A stretch of DNA of 34,626 nucleotides from a virus (IMGVR_UViG_3300005563_000069:1-34626); one strand, 5' to 3'; positions 7,772 to 15,833 are shown, counted from the stretch's first letter. Numbers and translations: made by a program. The notes: generated from the sequence alone by a model not told the origin.

Positions 7772-9307
7772 TTATTTATCTTTGGTGATAGGCTTGTTTT
7801 TATCTCGGGTTTTCTTGGCAGATTTATTCTTTTGACCCTGCCTTTTATCCGATTGTGCTCCATCAGTTGGAGCAGTAACCGATCCCCCTGCAAGAATCTC
7901 CCATGGTACTTGAGGCTCATCAAATGCAGGTTCCTCATATCCAAGCTCATCAGCTCCCTGATCCATATCTATTATCCCAGCACACATCTTTTGAATTACA
8001 TTCCTCACTTTTATCTCTTCGGCCTGTTGGTATTTGAGATCATCCTGAAGGGTTGATCTATTGAATACCACTTTTAGGTAGTCGAATTTAAATCCGGCAA
8101 GGGTTAGCTCCATAGCATATCCATACTGAAGATTGTGCTTGATAATATTCTGAATATTCCTAAGCTCTGCCAGCATCTTCATAAATACCACAGTAATCTG
8201 CGTCTCTGTGGTAGAATAGGCTCTTCCTAATAATGTAGAATCCTGCTTTAAACCTGAAGCCAACATTTCCTCATTATTCTGAAATAGGGTTAAAGCATCT
8301 CCCAATGCTTTACCCACGGAGTTAAATTTGAATGCATGCTCATCCATAAATCCCACTATAGTTCCCTTCTGCATACCCTGAGCTACTCTATCCTGGGCCA
8401 TAGTTAATAGATCATTCAATCGAGCATCATATTGCTTATCGGATTCCCCGGCACCTTGATCGGGTTTTCCTATCAAAGCTTCCAGAAATCCTATTAAACC
8501 CAGCTGATTTACGATATAATCAATGTTATTCAGCATTTTACCCTGAGAAACCACCCTATCCAATGCAGCCATATAAGGGGGGAATCCATATGGAATCTCT
8601 GTGTCACCATTAAGGGCATAATACCGAAATGTAAGGGGATTCAGAGGAATAAGGCCAGATGGTAGAATATTAGCATTTGGAGTTAAAAAGCCCCCACCCT
8701 GGATAAGTCTTTGGTATGGGGTGTATTTAATATTATTCTTTCCAAGGGTAAAAACAATGTCCTCGGGGTTAACCATTATATAACTGTCCACACCACTAAG
8801 GTCATTAGCAGGCACCCACTCCCCACTGCAGGCTCCCCCAACTAATACCTGAGCAAACATTTTATTGATAAGTCCATCCATCCCCGCTTGGCCCGCTGCC
8901 CATATTAATTTCTTATTCTCAATATGGTTACGCATTTTTTCAACCTCGTCCGGAGATTGGCCCCTATCAAAATATATTTTATGTCCAGTATTACCCAGGG
9001 AAATGATATTATGAATTGCCTGGCCAATGTCCGGGTTGATCTTCATTAATTTCCGGATTATGGGTATAACCTGAACAATGAAATCGTGATTCACCACACG
9101 ATATTCAGCCCCCAGGCTGGAAATCATATTCCCAACATTTGGAGGATTGTATGGAATGGAAGACCTTGATGTGGGTAATGGGAGAGCTTTTTTCTGACCC
9201 GGCATCTGTACTTTTTCAGCTAAGTCTCTTTGGGTTTGAACGGGTCCAGATGTATCTTCTGGGCCCATAAAAAAATCATAAACCCTATTAACTAAACCTT
9301 TAGCCAT
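7772..9307 (-). CDS. Portal protein
   Basis: A 511-residue protein. Portal character is supported by its size, its position directly after the large terminase, and its layout. The N-terminal helical clip/wing region is followed by IRKLMKINPDIGQAIHNIIS ('p.v..ai..i' start of portal cores), GGACSGEWVPANDLSG (the beta segment that holds 'g.s..E.v'), a long stem helix region (RVVSQGKMLNNIDYIVNQLG) and a C-terminal crown with ATPTDG-like low complexity and a Lys-rich tail. Twelve subunits would form the DNA entry ring. Its start overlaps the terminase stop by one base (9307). Confidence 0.8.
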   Translation of the reverse strand: MAKGLVNRVYDFFMGPEDTSGPVQTQRDLAEKVQMPGQKKALPLPTSRSSIPYNPPNVGNMISSLGAEYRVVNHDFIVQVIPIIRKLMKINPDIGQAIHNIISLGNTGHKIYFDRGQSPDEVEKMRNHIENKKLIWAAGQAGMDGLINKMFAQVLVGGACSGEWVPANDLSGVDSYIMVNPEDIVFTLGKNNIKYTPYQRLIQGGGFLTPNANILPSGLIPLNPLTFRYYALNGDTEIPYGFPPYMAALDRVVSQGKMLNNIDYIVNQLGLIGFLEALIGKPDQGAGESDKQYDARLNDLLTMAQDRVAQGMQKGTIVGFMDEHAFKFNSVGKALGDALTLFQNNEEMLASGLKQDSTLLGRAYSTTETQITVVFMKMLAELRNIQNIIKHNLQYGYAMELTLAGFKFDYLKVVFNRSTLQDDLKYQQAEEIKVRNVIQKMCAGIIDMDQGADELGYEEPAFDEPQVPWEILAGGSVTAPTDGAQSDKRQGQKNKSAKKTRDKNKPITKDK

Positions 9308-10824
9308 TATCTTGGTAGAATTACGTGATTTTGAACTTTTCCTTTACGAACATGATTGCAAATAGCCTTGCCAAATATGGAATCATCCGTGTAGATGTTA
9401 TCGTCTGCTAAGGGATCATCTGAGCTTGTTTTATCCTTATTCATAGCCACGGGCCTATTTCGATTATCATAAATGAAGGTTGGAGTTTCTTCGCAGAATC
9501 TTTTATCCTTGAGATTAATATTGGACTGTCTTACATCTTCCTCCAGTTCGTTAATAATGATGGGGCGATTTGCTTTCGTAGTATACCATCCCGGAATCTC
9601 CTGTACTTCGGGTTTCCTTTTTCCCTTCTTTCTCAAAAGAGATTTGGAATAATAAAGTTTAGAATACCCATCTTCTTGAAGCCCAGATGCCACTGCTAAA
9701 CCTATATCGTTAGATTCAGGAGCAATGGTCGCTTTTCCATAATCCATCCCCAAATCCCCCAAAAGATACCGATATTGAGTTACTCCAATCTTACCCTTAA
9801 ATGAGACTTTTTCATCCCCATATTGGTCCATGAGGGTAAATGCCGAATAATCATTCGCCCTTCCAGTAGCAACGTCAGCTCCTATGGTGTAAATTAAACC
9901 TTTCTTAGGTCTCTCATATATCTGAAGCATTCCATTATGCCGAGTTTCAATTACCTCAACCTCTTCATCAATGTAGTCCTCAATATCCCGGATGTCTGAT
10001 AAATCAAATACGGTATTGCCGGATGTTAGGAAGTCACCGTCTATTTCTTGCGCAGTTTTTCTTGGACCCAGAATTTCTAACTGTTGCTTATACCAGGTAT
10101 AGTCCCTGTCTGGGTGCATTTGCCAATGGAGCCTTATAGCATTAAATACATTACCTCCAGCAACGGCATTAACAAATAGACTGTGGAAGAAGTTTCCTAT
10201 GCCATAAGCAGTGGAGTTAATAATTGCAGAACCCCCGGTAGATAGAGTGGGGAAGGATGCTGCCCAAATTCTCTCAGCCCATCTTACGATTGCTGCTTCA
10301 TCTATCACAAGTAAAGATACTGCCTCAGAACGACCAGCATCCTCCGTGGTAGGAATTGAAGCTATCAGGGACCCATTTACGAATTCTAATTCTGTTGATG
10401 TTCCAATATCCGTCCCCCGCCCATTTACCACTTTAACTTTAAGATGGTCGGGAAGATTCTTGTACATGAATTTGATCTTCCGAAGTACCTTCTTTGCCAC
10501 CCTATCCTTGATAGAGATAATAATGATGTTTTTATGGGGATGGTACATTGCCAACCATAGGCAATACATCGATATAAGTTCGGTTACTCCAGCCTGACGA
10601 AATTTTAGAATAACATTGAACCTATGTTTAATAAATTGTAGTAGAGTAGCCTTCTGGTATGGGTATAATAAAAACGGAATTACTGGTGGTTTATTTCTAT
10701 CACCGGCATTAATTACTTTACAGAATTGCGAAAAGAAGAAAACATCCGTTGCAGCCTTGGACAACTCATGAAATTGGGCAGTAGTTAATCTTACTGCCTC
10801 AACTATTGCCTTTCTTGTCGACAT
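9307..10824 (-). CDS. terL: Terminase large subunit (ATPase and nuclease)
   Basis: A 505-residue DNA-packaging motor. ATPase motifs: the variant Walker A KFRQAGVTE (74-82, with the Lys at the front as in many phage terminases), Walker B LLVIDEA (171-177, Asp175/Glu176) and coupling motif NSTAYG (203-208). The C-terminal RNase H-like nuclease shows GADVATG (Asp317), APESNDIG (Glu370) and an Asp cluster near 469-475. The order and spacing match full-length TerL. It docks on the portal encoded next to it and cuts and pumps DNA into the prohead. It starts at 10824, one base overlapping the upstream stop. No small subunit is recognised beside it. Confidence 0.93.
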   Translation of the reverse strand: MSTRKAIVEAVRLTTAQFHELSKAATDVFFFSQFCKVINAGDRNKPPVIPFLLYPYQKATLLQFIKHRFNVILKFRQAGVTELISMYCLWLAMYHPHKNIIIISIKDRVAKKVLRKIKFMYKNLPDHLKVKVVNGRGTDIGTSTELEFVNGSLIASIPTTEDAGRSEAVSLLVIDEAAIVRWAERIWAASFPTLSTGGSAIINSTAYGIGNFFHSLFVNAVAGGNVFNAIRLHWQMHPDRDYTWYKQQLEILGPRKTAQEIDGDFLTSGNTVFDLSDIRDIEDYIDEEVEVIETRHNGMLQIYERPKKGLIYTIGADVATGRANDYSAFTLMDQYGDEKVSFKGKIGVTQYRYLLGDLGMDYGKATIAPESNDIGLAVASGLQEDGYSKLYYSKSLLRKKGKRKPEVQEIPGWYTTKANRPIIINELEEDVRQSNINLKDKRFCEETPTFIYDNRNRPVAMNKDKTSSDDPLADDNIYTDDSIFGKAICNHVRKGKVQNHVILPR

Positions 10825-11510
10825 CAGTGTAATTGAACTTTTAACCCTATCCCAGCATTTGCATGAGGAATCTGGTCAGTGGAGAATGAAGAAAAGATGG
10901 TTGCCCCTATTTTACCATACATTATCGATCCATCCAGCCTTAAGGTTGCTCCATTAGTAACTGGGTTATAGGTAGTAGACATAAATACCGGGAATGAAAA
11001 GTTTTTACCCAATTTGGATAATCCCGATTCTTGTTTAATTGGGTAGAATTTTAATTCAGTACCCGAAAATTCATAATTATACTTGGAATAATCCGTAGTG
11101 TAGTCTTTTCCTATAATGGTACCATTAGAACCCATAAGGCTTAATGAAATTTTTGTGGGGCTAAATTCTCCCAGGATTAATTTGGGAGAGGTTGGATAAG
11201 CTTCCAGAAAGGCCGTATTATATGAAGCATAGGCACTATCATGTGTTTTTAATAAAATAGTGTCGTGGTACATTTCAACCTGGAGAGTAGTATCATGTAT
11301 CCAGGTTGTATCATAATAGGTTACCCTTTCCGGGATTTGAATTACTGCCCCTTTTGTGGTATCATATACAAAATACCTCTTCATCACGGTATCATGAACT
11401 ATAACTACCGGGGGAATTGGGGTTTTCTTCTTATTGCATTGCCAAACAATAAGGGAAGTAATAATACCTATACCTAAAACTATTAGGGCAATATTAAGTT
11501 TCTGGTTCAT
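10824..11510 (-). CDS. Membrane-anchored hypothetical protein, DTT/HDT-rich
   Basis: A 228-residue protein with one N-terminal membrane segment (about 6-25, IALIVLGIGIITSLIVWQC) followed by a KKK stop. The next 90 residues carry a run of H/Y-D-T/S triplets (HDTVM, YDTTKG, YYDTTW, HDTTLQ, YHDTIL, THDSAY). The C-terminal half is predicted beta strand (LRLDGSIMYGKIGATIF, NAGIGLKVQL), recalling an outer-membrane-like barrel edge. The lysis gene lies upstream and terL downstream, so a spanin-like or envelope role is possible, but no spanin signature is clear. Similar D-T-rich, membrane-anchored architecture occurs in the gene at 16420-17412. Confidence 0.65.
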   Translation of the reverse strand: MNQKLNIALIVLGIGIITSLIVWQCNKKKTPIPPVVIVHDTVMKRYFVYDTTKGAVIQIPERVTYYDTTWIHDTTLQVEMYHDTILLKTHDSAYASYNTAFLEAYPTSPKLILGEFSPTKISLSLMGSNGTIIGKDYTTDYSKYNYEFSGTELKFYPIKQESGLSKLGKNFSFPVFMSTTYNPVTNGATLRLDGSIMYGKIGATIFSSFSTDQIPHANAGIGLKVQLH

Positions 11511-11547
11511 AAATGGAATTTACTACTGATTGAAAAAAAGCGCGTAA

Positions 11548-11555
11548 CAAATATA
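11548..11555 (-). promoter_or_regulatory. Possible Bacteroidetes -7 element (TATATTTG)
   Basis: The minus strand reads TATATTTG, matching the Bacteroidetes -7 consensus TAnnTTTG, about 38 bases before the ATG at 11510. No TTTG is seen at the -33 position, so this is only a half match. If real it would start the packaging/head operon. Confidence 0.3.
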
Positions 11556-11581
11556 TAACTGTGATTATAAAAGGGAAGGGA

Positions 11582-11647
11582 CTATTCGTTTACTGGGTAC
11601 TACGCTGAACCGTAACGGGGTTTATGCTACGTACCGTTTACGAATAG
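11582..11647 (-). other. Long imperfect hairpin between lysozyme and packaging operon
   Basis: Outer arms CTATTCGT (11582-11589) and ACGAATAG (11640-11647) pair over 8 bp. GGTAC (11596-11600) pairs with GTACC (11631-11635), and AACC (11608-11611) with GGTT (11619-11622) at the tip. There is no adjacent T-run on either strand, so it is not a normal terminator. It could be an RNA processing site, an operator or a 5' leader structure for the operon starting at 11510. Confidence 0.5.
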
Positions 11648-11683
11648 GTCCTCCCATATAAACAGGAAAAGATTCAAAGGGTG

Positions 11684-12229
11684 TTAATGCCCAAGATAAT
11701 CTACCCTACCCGTTGAATATAAAATTGCCTCACTTGCCCTTCTCCATATCAGATCATCTACCACTTTACCATTGGCATATACCCATTTCAGGAATTCACA
11801 ACTCTTGATTACTGGGGTTTTCTTTTGAGTACTACCATAAAGGTAAATGGTGGGATCATTAGGGTTTATAAGCAATTTCTGCCATAGAGTTGAGGTAAAA
11901 AGGTTTTTCTCACCCTCATTGTACAAGAAGTCCACCAGAGCATCAAATTGATATTGCTCAAGTTTTAAGGTTTTAGGAAGGTGAGAATCCAGCATATCCG
12001 CAAATCGGTTAATATGCCAATTCATCATATTCTCCACTTCGAATTTGGTTATAGTATCTGATTCCCTTACTGCTGCCCCTTTGGGGTACCAGGTCATTCC
12101 ATACCCAATTGTCCATACTCCGGCTTTATCCGCTTTTCCATGATAGGCATGATATTTCCCATCAGGCCCGGGAGCAGGTAAACCTTCCTGATGTTTAATC
12201 ATGTCGAATGCGACTTTACTTGGTTCCAT
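11684..12229 (-). CDS. Endolysin, T4-lysozyme-like muramidase (GH24 type)
   Basis: A 181-residue protein. The N-terminus FDMIKHQEG puts the catalytic Glu at residue 15; DKAGVWTIGYG gives Asp34-x5-Thr40, the usual Asp/Thr pair of the GH24 Glu-Asp-Thr triad, followed by the IGYG hallmark. The Glu-Asp spacing is longer than in T4 lysozyme, with the insertion PAPGPDGKYHAYHGK as in many phage and Sar-type lysozymes. LEQYQFDALVDFLYNEG matches the conserved 'Q.qfdALvsf.fN.G' helix. It lacks a signal peptide, so a holin is needed; the 39-residue membrane peptide just upstream (12239-12358) is the candidate. It cleaves cell-wall peptidoglycan at lysis. Confidence 0.9.
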   Translation of the reverse strand: MEPSKVAFDMIKHQEGLPAPGPDGKYHAYHGKADKAGVWTIGYGMTWYPKGAAVRESDTITKFEVENMMNWHINRFADMLDSHLPKTLKLEQYQFDALVDFLYNEGEKNLFTSTLWQKLLINPNDPTIYLYGSTQKKTPVIKSCEFLKWVYANGKVVDDLIWRRASEAILYSTGRVDYLGH

Positions 12230-12238
12230 TTTTTTATT

Positions 12239-12358
12239 TTATTGGCGTGTTAATAATTTATAGGCCCATCCAACACCCAGGCTCATTAGGATTAGAAATG
12301 CAAAACCCAAAAAAATAACCCACCATGGGGTCTTTTCCGGAAATTTATCTATTCCCAT
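12239..12358 (-). CDS. 39-residue single-pass membrane peptide, candidate holin
   Basis: The ATG at 12358 opens a 40-codon frame ending with TAA at 12239. The peptide has a short N-terminus (MGIDKFPEKTP), one strong membrane segment (WWVIFLGFAFLILMSLGVGW) and a short basic tail (KLLTRQ). The start overlaps the methyltransferase stop by 14 bases and the stop is 9 bases before the lysozyme ATG, so it sits in a coupled methyltransferase-peptide-lysozyme operon. Its size and position fit a small holin or pinholin-like protein that would release the signal-less endolysin. Function is inferred from topology and context. Confidence 0.7.
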   Translation of the reverse strand: MGIDKFPEKTPWWVIFLGFAFLILMSLGVGWAYKLLTRQ

Positions 12359-13343
12359 AGTATTTATCGAGTTTTTGTTTAAACCAGATTGAAATTTCCA
12401 TAGGCGGAGTTTTTGTTACTGCTGCCCTGGCTTTATTGATCCAGTAATTTCTTTTGAGTCCTTTCTCAACATAAAGCCTGAATGAGTCCGGAACCCCCTG
12501 GATTCTTGCTAATTGCCTGGGAGATAGTTGTCTACCCCAGTGATCGAACTGCCTATTGGATTTACGGGCTGTAGCAGGGTAGTCTTTTTTTCTATTCCGA
12601 TAAACCCCTGGTGCATTTTTATATTTCCTATCTGTAACAGCCCACCTCTTTGCTCTCGGTTTAGAAGCCCAAACTCTTTGAACTTCATATAAAGGCATTT
12701 TGCAACCACCATACATTGCTATTTCCTGAGTTGAGTATTCTGATATATGCCCCAATGGTAAATTAAATTTCATCAGGTCCCCATATAATTCCCCGCAAGT
12801 TTTGATTTTATCCCTTCGATCGGGGAGACGAAAGATTTTCTCCCAATTTCCCACTAGATTATGACGAATTCCTATGATAACTAACCTTTTTCTATTGATC
12901 TGGGAATTCCCCCAATGGGAGACTGAAGCGGTATGTAGAATCAAAGTGTAAGAACCCATTGTTTTGGCCCACCTCTTTTGAGGTAAAGAGTTCATAAGCC
13001 CAGGCAGGTTCTCCAGGTAAAAAAAATCCGGACGGTATTTCCGGATGCTCTTCAAAGAAATGGCGAGAGAAGCATTTAATCGGTGATTCCCCAATTTCTT
13101 GGCTCTGCTGTATCTTAACACCGAACCACTCCCGCAATCGGGAGATGAAATTATCACATTGGGCTTCAACGCATTCTCTGGCAAGTCTCTCCATAAAGGG
13201 ATGTTTCCGAAATTCACTTTCCATTGTTCATTCTTTGGTGTATGAAAAATAGCTCTTGGCTCTATATTGCCAATGCAGTGTTCTTTGAAAGGAAATAGGC
13301 TTACTCCAATGCCCGATGATACCCCAAGTACCGTATAATCCAT
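12345..13343 (-). CDS. DNA cytosine-5 methyltransferase (C5-MTase)
   Basis: A 332-residue protein with the C5-MTase motifs in order: motif I around 5-19 (VLGVSSGIGVSLFPF, AdoMet binding), motif IV SSPDCGSGS (66-74, catalytic Cys70), motif VI ENLPG (111-115), motif VIII QINRKR (148-153), a variable target-recognition region (about 165-265), motif IX RQLSPRQLARIQGVPDSF (271-288) and motif X near NYWINKARAA (299-308). The usual Pro before the catalytic Cys is Asp, as in some phage C5-MTases. No restriction enzyme gene is adjacent, so it is probably an orphan that modifies phage DNA against host restriction. It diverges from the plus-strand gene at 13393. Confidence 0.9.
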   Translation of the reverse strand: MDYTVLGVSSGIGVSLFPFKEHCIGNIEPRAIFHTPKNEQWKVNFGNIPLWRDLPENALKPNVIISSPDCGSGSVLRYSRAKKLGNHRLNASLAISLKSIRKYRPDFFYLENLPGLMNSLPQKRWAKTMGSYTLILHTASVSHWGNSQINRKRLVIIGIRHNLVGNWEKIFRLPDRRDKIKTCGELYGDLMKFNLPLGHISEYSTQEIAMYGGCKMPLYEVQRVWASKPRAKRWAVTDRKYKNAPGVYRNRKKDYPATARKSNRQFDHWGRQLSPRQLARIQGVPDSFRLYVEKGLKRNYWINKARAAVTKTPPMEISIWFKQKLDKYYGNR

Positions 13344-13392
13344 GAAAATACTATTTATTTTATATTATTCAGGCTTGCAAAAATGCAGTAAA

Positions 13393-13860
13393 ATGAGTCG
13401 TAAATTAAATGCTACCGAAATTAAGCTTCTTGATGAGGTTTGTCCAAAACTTCAGGAAATTGTAAAAATGAATCTTGCCACTGGAGAACCAGAAATTCTC
13501 ATCGAGTATGTTATGGGTTCATACTTAAAGGCCCATTACAAAGAAGCATCTGCCAAATTCAAGGTTCCAAAATTTAATAAAATCCGGGATCACCTAAAAT
13601 ATCCATGGCCCAAAGGGTATACTTTTATCAACCCCAGGGAGAGATTGGAAAGAGCCTTATTAAAGGGTAGATTCGACGAAGAAGTAAAAAAACACATGAG
13701 GGAAACTGAGGTTTTCTTGAAATTTCTTAACAAACTGGACAATACCAAAAATTCTAATCAAAACGAAAACAATGAAAAAAATCAAACATCTAGCAGTATT
13801 TGCACTGACGGCGATGATGCTCTGTTGCATGGCTCCGCCGACTTACTCCCAAAATCCTGA
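13393..13860 (+). CDS. Hypothetical helical protein
   Basis: 155 residues from the ATG at 13393 (MSRKLNATEIKLLDE). An upstream in-frame ATG at 13342 exists but lies on the divergent methyltransferase start, so the internal start is preferred. The first 115 residues are helical and basic (RERLERALLKGRFDEEVKKH). The last 35 are Asn/Lys/Gln-rich and overlap the start of the next gene in another frame. No family recognised. It is the first gene of the plus-strand cluster; the 50-base gap to the methyltransferase start must hold any divergent promoters. Confidence 0.65.
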   Translation: MSRKLNATEIKLLDEVCPKLQEIVKMNLATGEPEILIEYVMGSYLKAHYKEASAKFKVPKFNKIRDHLKYPWPKGYTFINPRERLERALLKGRFDEEVKKHMRETEVFLKFLNKLDNTKNSNQNENNEKNQTSSSICTDGDDALLHGSADLLPKS

Positions 13861-14146
13861 TTCTATCTTACAAACGCATGATTCCGTGGTTTTATCCACT
13901 CCGGATTCTGGCAAGGTAACTATTCCCACTACTGCCATCACTGCACCAGCCGATTACACCATTTTTGGCATTAAGCTGCCCAGTTGGGCTAACCTCATTA
14001 TTACAGTACTTCTGGCAATTATGGCATTACTTCCTGGGATTCAATTAGTATTAAAGAAAATCCCGGGGGCAGAACCCATTGATGGCGTATTGGGTAAAAT
14101 CTTGGATGCATTGACCTGGTTCCAAAAGAATATTTTAAAGGAATGA
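13772..14146 (+). CDS. Secreted/membrane protein with signal peptide and C-terminal membrane segment
   Basis: 124 residues. MKKIKHLAVFALTAMMLCCM with a likely cleavage near TYSQ (about 27) is a classic signal peptide. A Ser/Thr/Asp-rich stretch follows, then one hydrophobic helix (about 72-92, ANLIITVLLAIMALLPGIQL), and a basic amphipathic tail (LVLKKIPG, ILDALTWFQKNILKE). The layout of export signal plus one membrane helix is seen in some Bacteroidetes phage envelope proteins. It might be a holin-type or superinfection protein, but there is no direct evidence. It starts inside the previous gene (89-base overlap) and ends just before a terminator. Confidence 0.75.
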   Translation: MKKIKHLAVFALTAMMLCCMAPPTYSQNPDSILQTHDSVVLSTPDSGKVTIPTTAITAPADYTIFGIKLPSWANLIITVLLAIMALLPGIQLVLKKIPGAEPIDGVLGKILDALTWFQKNILKE

Positions 14147-14177
14147 CCTATTAAGAGCCCCATTAACCTTCATCTTA

Positions 14178-14202
14178 GCCCGGTTTTATACCGGGTTTTT
14201 TT
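14178..14202 (+). terminator. Rho-independent terminator
   Basis: CCCGGT (14179-14184) pairs with ACCGGG (14190-14195) around a 5-base loop and is followed by seven T. It ends transcription of the 13393-14146 gene pair. Confidence 0.85.
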
Positions 14203-14240
14203 GTGGTTTACGTGGTTACTATTTTCCTTAAATTCGATAT

Positions 14241-14504
14241 ATGAATGAAAATTTAAAACCTCCGTTTAGGGTAAGATTATCTAAGCAATATGTAGAGGCA
14301 AGGTCTAAAGTTAAAATCCGTAGATTCCGAAGGTTTTCTGATCCCAACCGGGAGGGCACGGTTAAATCCATTTCTCCCGACGGTAAAAGCTGGAGAGTTA
14401 TTTGGGATGGTACTAAAACTGTTCAAACCTATTTTGCATCAATTTTAACTATACTAGATGAAAAAGTTAGCGATTCTGAGCCTGGTGATTTGTGGATATC
14501 TTAA
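14241..14504 (+). CDS. Hypothetical small basic protein
   Basis: 87 residues. Residues 10-70 look like a small beta-barrel: SKVKIRRFRRFSDPNREGTV, then SPDGKSWRVIWDGTKTVQTY and ASILTIL. This alternation of strands with a 'G.V..i..dg....V.wdg' pattern recalls KOW/SH3-like folds that bind nucleic acid or protein, but I cannot name a family. The ATG at 14241 lies 39 bases after the preceding terminator. It overlaps the next gene by 47 bases. Confidence 0.6.
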   Translation: MNENLKPPFRVRLSKQYVEARSKVKIRRFRRFSDPNREGTVKSISPDGKSWRVIWDGTKTVQTYFASILTILDEKVSDSEPGDLWIS

Positions 14505-14688
14505 TGTGTATTCCCAGGATTCTATCACCAGAGAGTGGTATAAGCAATATCGTTGGTATTCCCATCGAGCTGCAATGGTAAAAAACCAAAAAGAGGCCAT
14601 GAGGATGCTTGAAAAAGCCCAATATTACCTTGATAAAATTTATGAACGCCGTAAAATGTTTCGTCATGCTAAAAAATGCCGTTTTTAA
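14458..14688 (+). CDS. Small secreted protein with signal peptide
   Basis: 76 residues. MKKLAILSLVICGYLNVYSQ is a typical Bacteroidetes signal peptide ending in the common YSQ cleavage site. The mature part (DSITREWYKQYRWYSHRAAM and on) is short, basic and rich in aromatic residues. No family recognised. It overlaps both the preceding gene (47 bases) and the following DUF1643 gene (about 23 bases). The same S-Q cleavage context occurs in the gene at 13772, suggesting a set of exported small proteins in this cluster. Confidence 0.6.
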   Translation: MKKLAILSLVICGYLNVYSQDSITREWYKQYRWYSHRAAMVKNQKEAMRMLEKAQYYLDKIYERRKMFRHAKKCRF

Positions 14689-15169
14689 CAATGATCGTAC
14701 CCATAGGTACACTCTTGCCAGAATCTGGAATTCCGAAGTAAGCCTTATTTTATTCATTGGATTAAACCCTTCCACTGCCGATGAATTAAGGGATGATAAT
14801 ACTGTAACTCGGTTAACTACCTTTGCCCAAAATTGGGGCTATGGGGGATTTTACTTGGTAAATTGTTATCCCTGGATAGAAACCGATTCTGATGATCTGG
14901 ATGCCCGGTTAATGGAGGAATCAGACAAAATTCTTAATAAGGCCAAGACGGAGAATAAAAAGCATATTATCAGAGTTTGGAATTTTTGCCATACTCCGGT
15001 TTTCATGTGGGGAGCTCATGAAGTTGATCCCGGGATGGTAAATTGGCTTAAAAATAGATTCCGTGGAGCAAAATGCTTCGGACATACCAAAGATGGTCAT
15101 CCAAAACATCCATTATATCTTCCAAATGAGACGAATCTAGTGGATTTTATCCCTAAGATAAGGAAATGA
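14666..15169 (+). CDS. DUF1643 family protein
   Basis: 167 residues from the ATG at 14666; an upstream in-frame ATG at 14609 would only add sequence unlike the family. The family features are all present: the RYTLARIW opening, IGLNPSTAD at 31-39, DDNTVTR at 43-49, GYGGFYLVNCYPW, then FGHTKDGHPKHPLYLP near the C-terminus. DUF1643 proteins are common in phages and bacteria; their biochemical role is not known to me. The protein appears full-length. It is in the plus-strand cluster behind small secreted proteins. Confidence 0.9.
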   Translation: MLKNAVFNNDRTHRYTLARIWNSEVSLILFIGLNPSTADELRDDNTVTRLTTFAQNWGYGGFYLVNCYPWIETDSDDLDARLMEESDKILNKAKTENKKHIIRVWNFCHTPVFMWGAHEVDPGMVNWLKNRFRGAKCFGHTKDGHPKHPLYLPNETNLVDFIPKIRK

Positions 15170-15241
15170 TCCATTTCCTTGAAAAAATGACTATTTTCAT
15201 CTGAAATTTTGCCTATTTTTAATATCTAAACTCTATTCCAC

Positions 15242-15544
15242 ATGATCTTTGAGAAATGTAAAACCAAAAATTTCCAAGATACCCCAGTTTTGGGGGATTC
15301 CATCCGTGCAGAGAGACCTTTCATAAGGGAAGAAATTGGGATGACCGAATATTTTGATGGGGATGGTCTCCGAATGTATACTAATGGGAAGAAACACTAT
15401 GTGGCGGATATTTATGATACCACTTTTAAAGTGATCCGGGGAAAAATGCATGATAAGAAAACTGCCGGTAAATTGATGAAGAATGAATTCGGGATAGTAA
15501 CTCGGCCTAGTTCAGAGAGAACTCGCCGGATGCTTAGGAAATAA
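15242..15544 (+). CDS. Hypothetical small basic protein
   Basis: 100 residues from the ATG at 15242, the last gene of the plus-strand cluster. It has a beta-rich middle (MTEYFDGDGLRMYTNGKKHY, VADIYDTTFKVI) and a basic helical C-terminus (SSERTRRMLRK). No family recognised. A terminator follows its stop within 10 bases. The 72-base gap to the DUF1643 gene is A/T-rich and could hold a promoter, but I could not make a consensus match. Confidence 0.6.
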   Translation: MIFEKCKTKNFQDTPVLGDSIRAERPFIREEIGMTEYFDGDGLRMYTNGKKHYVADIYDTTFKVIRGKMHDKKTAGKLMKNEFGIVTRPSSERTRRMLRK

Positions 15545-15553
15545 CAAAAAATA

Positions 15554-15580
15554 AACCCCCAGTAGAAATTGGGGGTTTTT
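15554..15580. terminator. Bidirectional terminator between convergent genes
   Basis: AACCCCC (15554-15560) pairs with GGGGGTT (15571-15577); T5 follows on the plus strand and T-rich sequence follows on the minus strand. It separates the plus cluster ending at 15544 from the minus gene ending at 15612. Confidence 0.85.
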
Positions 15581-15611
15581 AGCGTAAGTTGAATTCCAAA
15601 TTAAATTCTGT

Positions 15612-15833
15612 TCAGTAATAGTCCTCTGGGAGACGACTTTTATCTCTTCCTAGTTTTAAAGTATCTTCTCTTTGAATATTCTCCCCTGATCTATAAGAAT
15701 CCGGAACTACGACGCTCTCCAATAAGCATTTAAATGCCTCAAAATACTCCCTATATTGGGGATTATGCTGCATCAAATATGCATGTCTTTTGCTTATCTC
15801 CAACCTAGGATGCAATAAACTAAATGGGTCCAT
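15612..15833 (-). CDS. Hypothetical small protein
   Basis: 73 residues, mainly helical (YLMQHNPQYREYFEAFKCLLES) with a charged C-terminus (NIQREDTLKLGRDKSRLPED). No family recognised. It lies alone between two terminators (15554-15580 and 15853-15880), so it needs its own promoter; the short upstream gap gives no clear match. Confidence 0.5.
   Translation of the reverse strand: MDPFSLLHPRLEISKRHAYLMQHNPQYREYFEAFKCLLESVVVPDSYRSGENIQREDTLKLGRDKSRLPEDYY

Noticed and set aside
12892-13224. Second minus-strand frame inside the methyltransferase
   Set aside because: Lies wholly within a gene with intact C5-MTase motifs; no recognisable domain.
13342-13392. Start of the plus-strand gene at 13342
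   Set aside because: That ATG overlaps the divergent methyltransferase start and its 17 extra residues look untranslated; 13393 is preferred.
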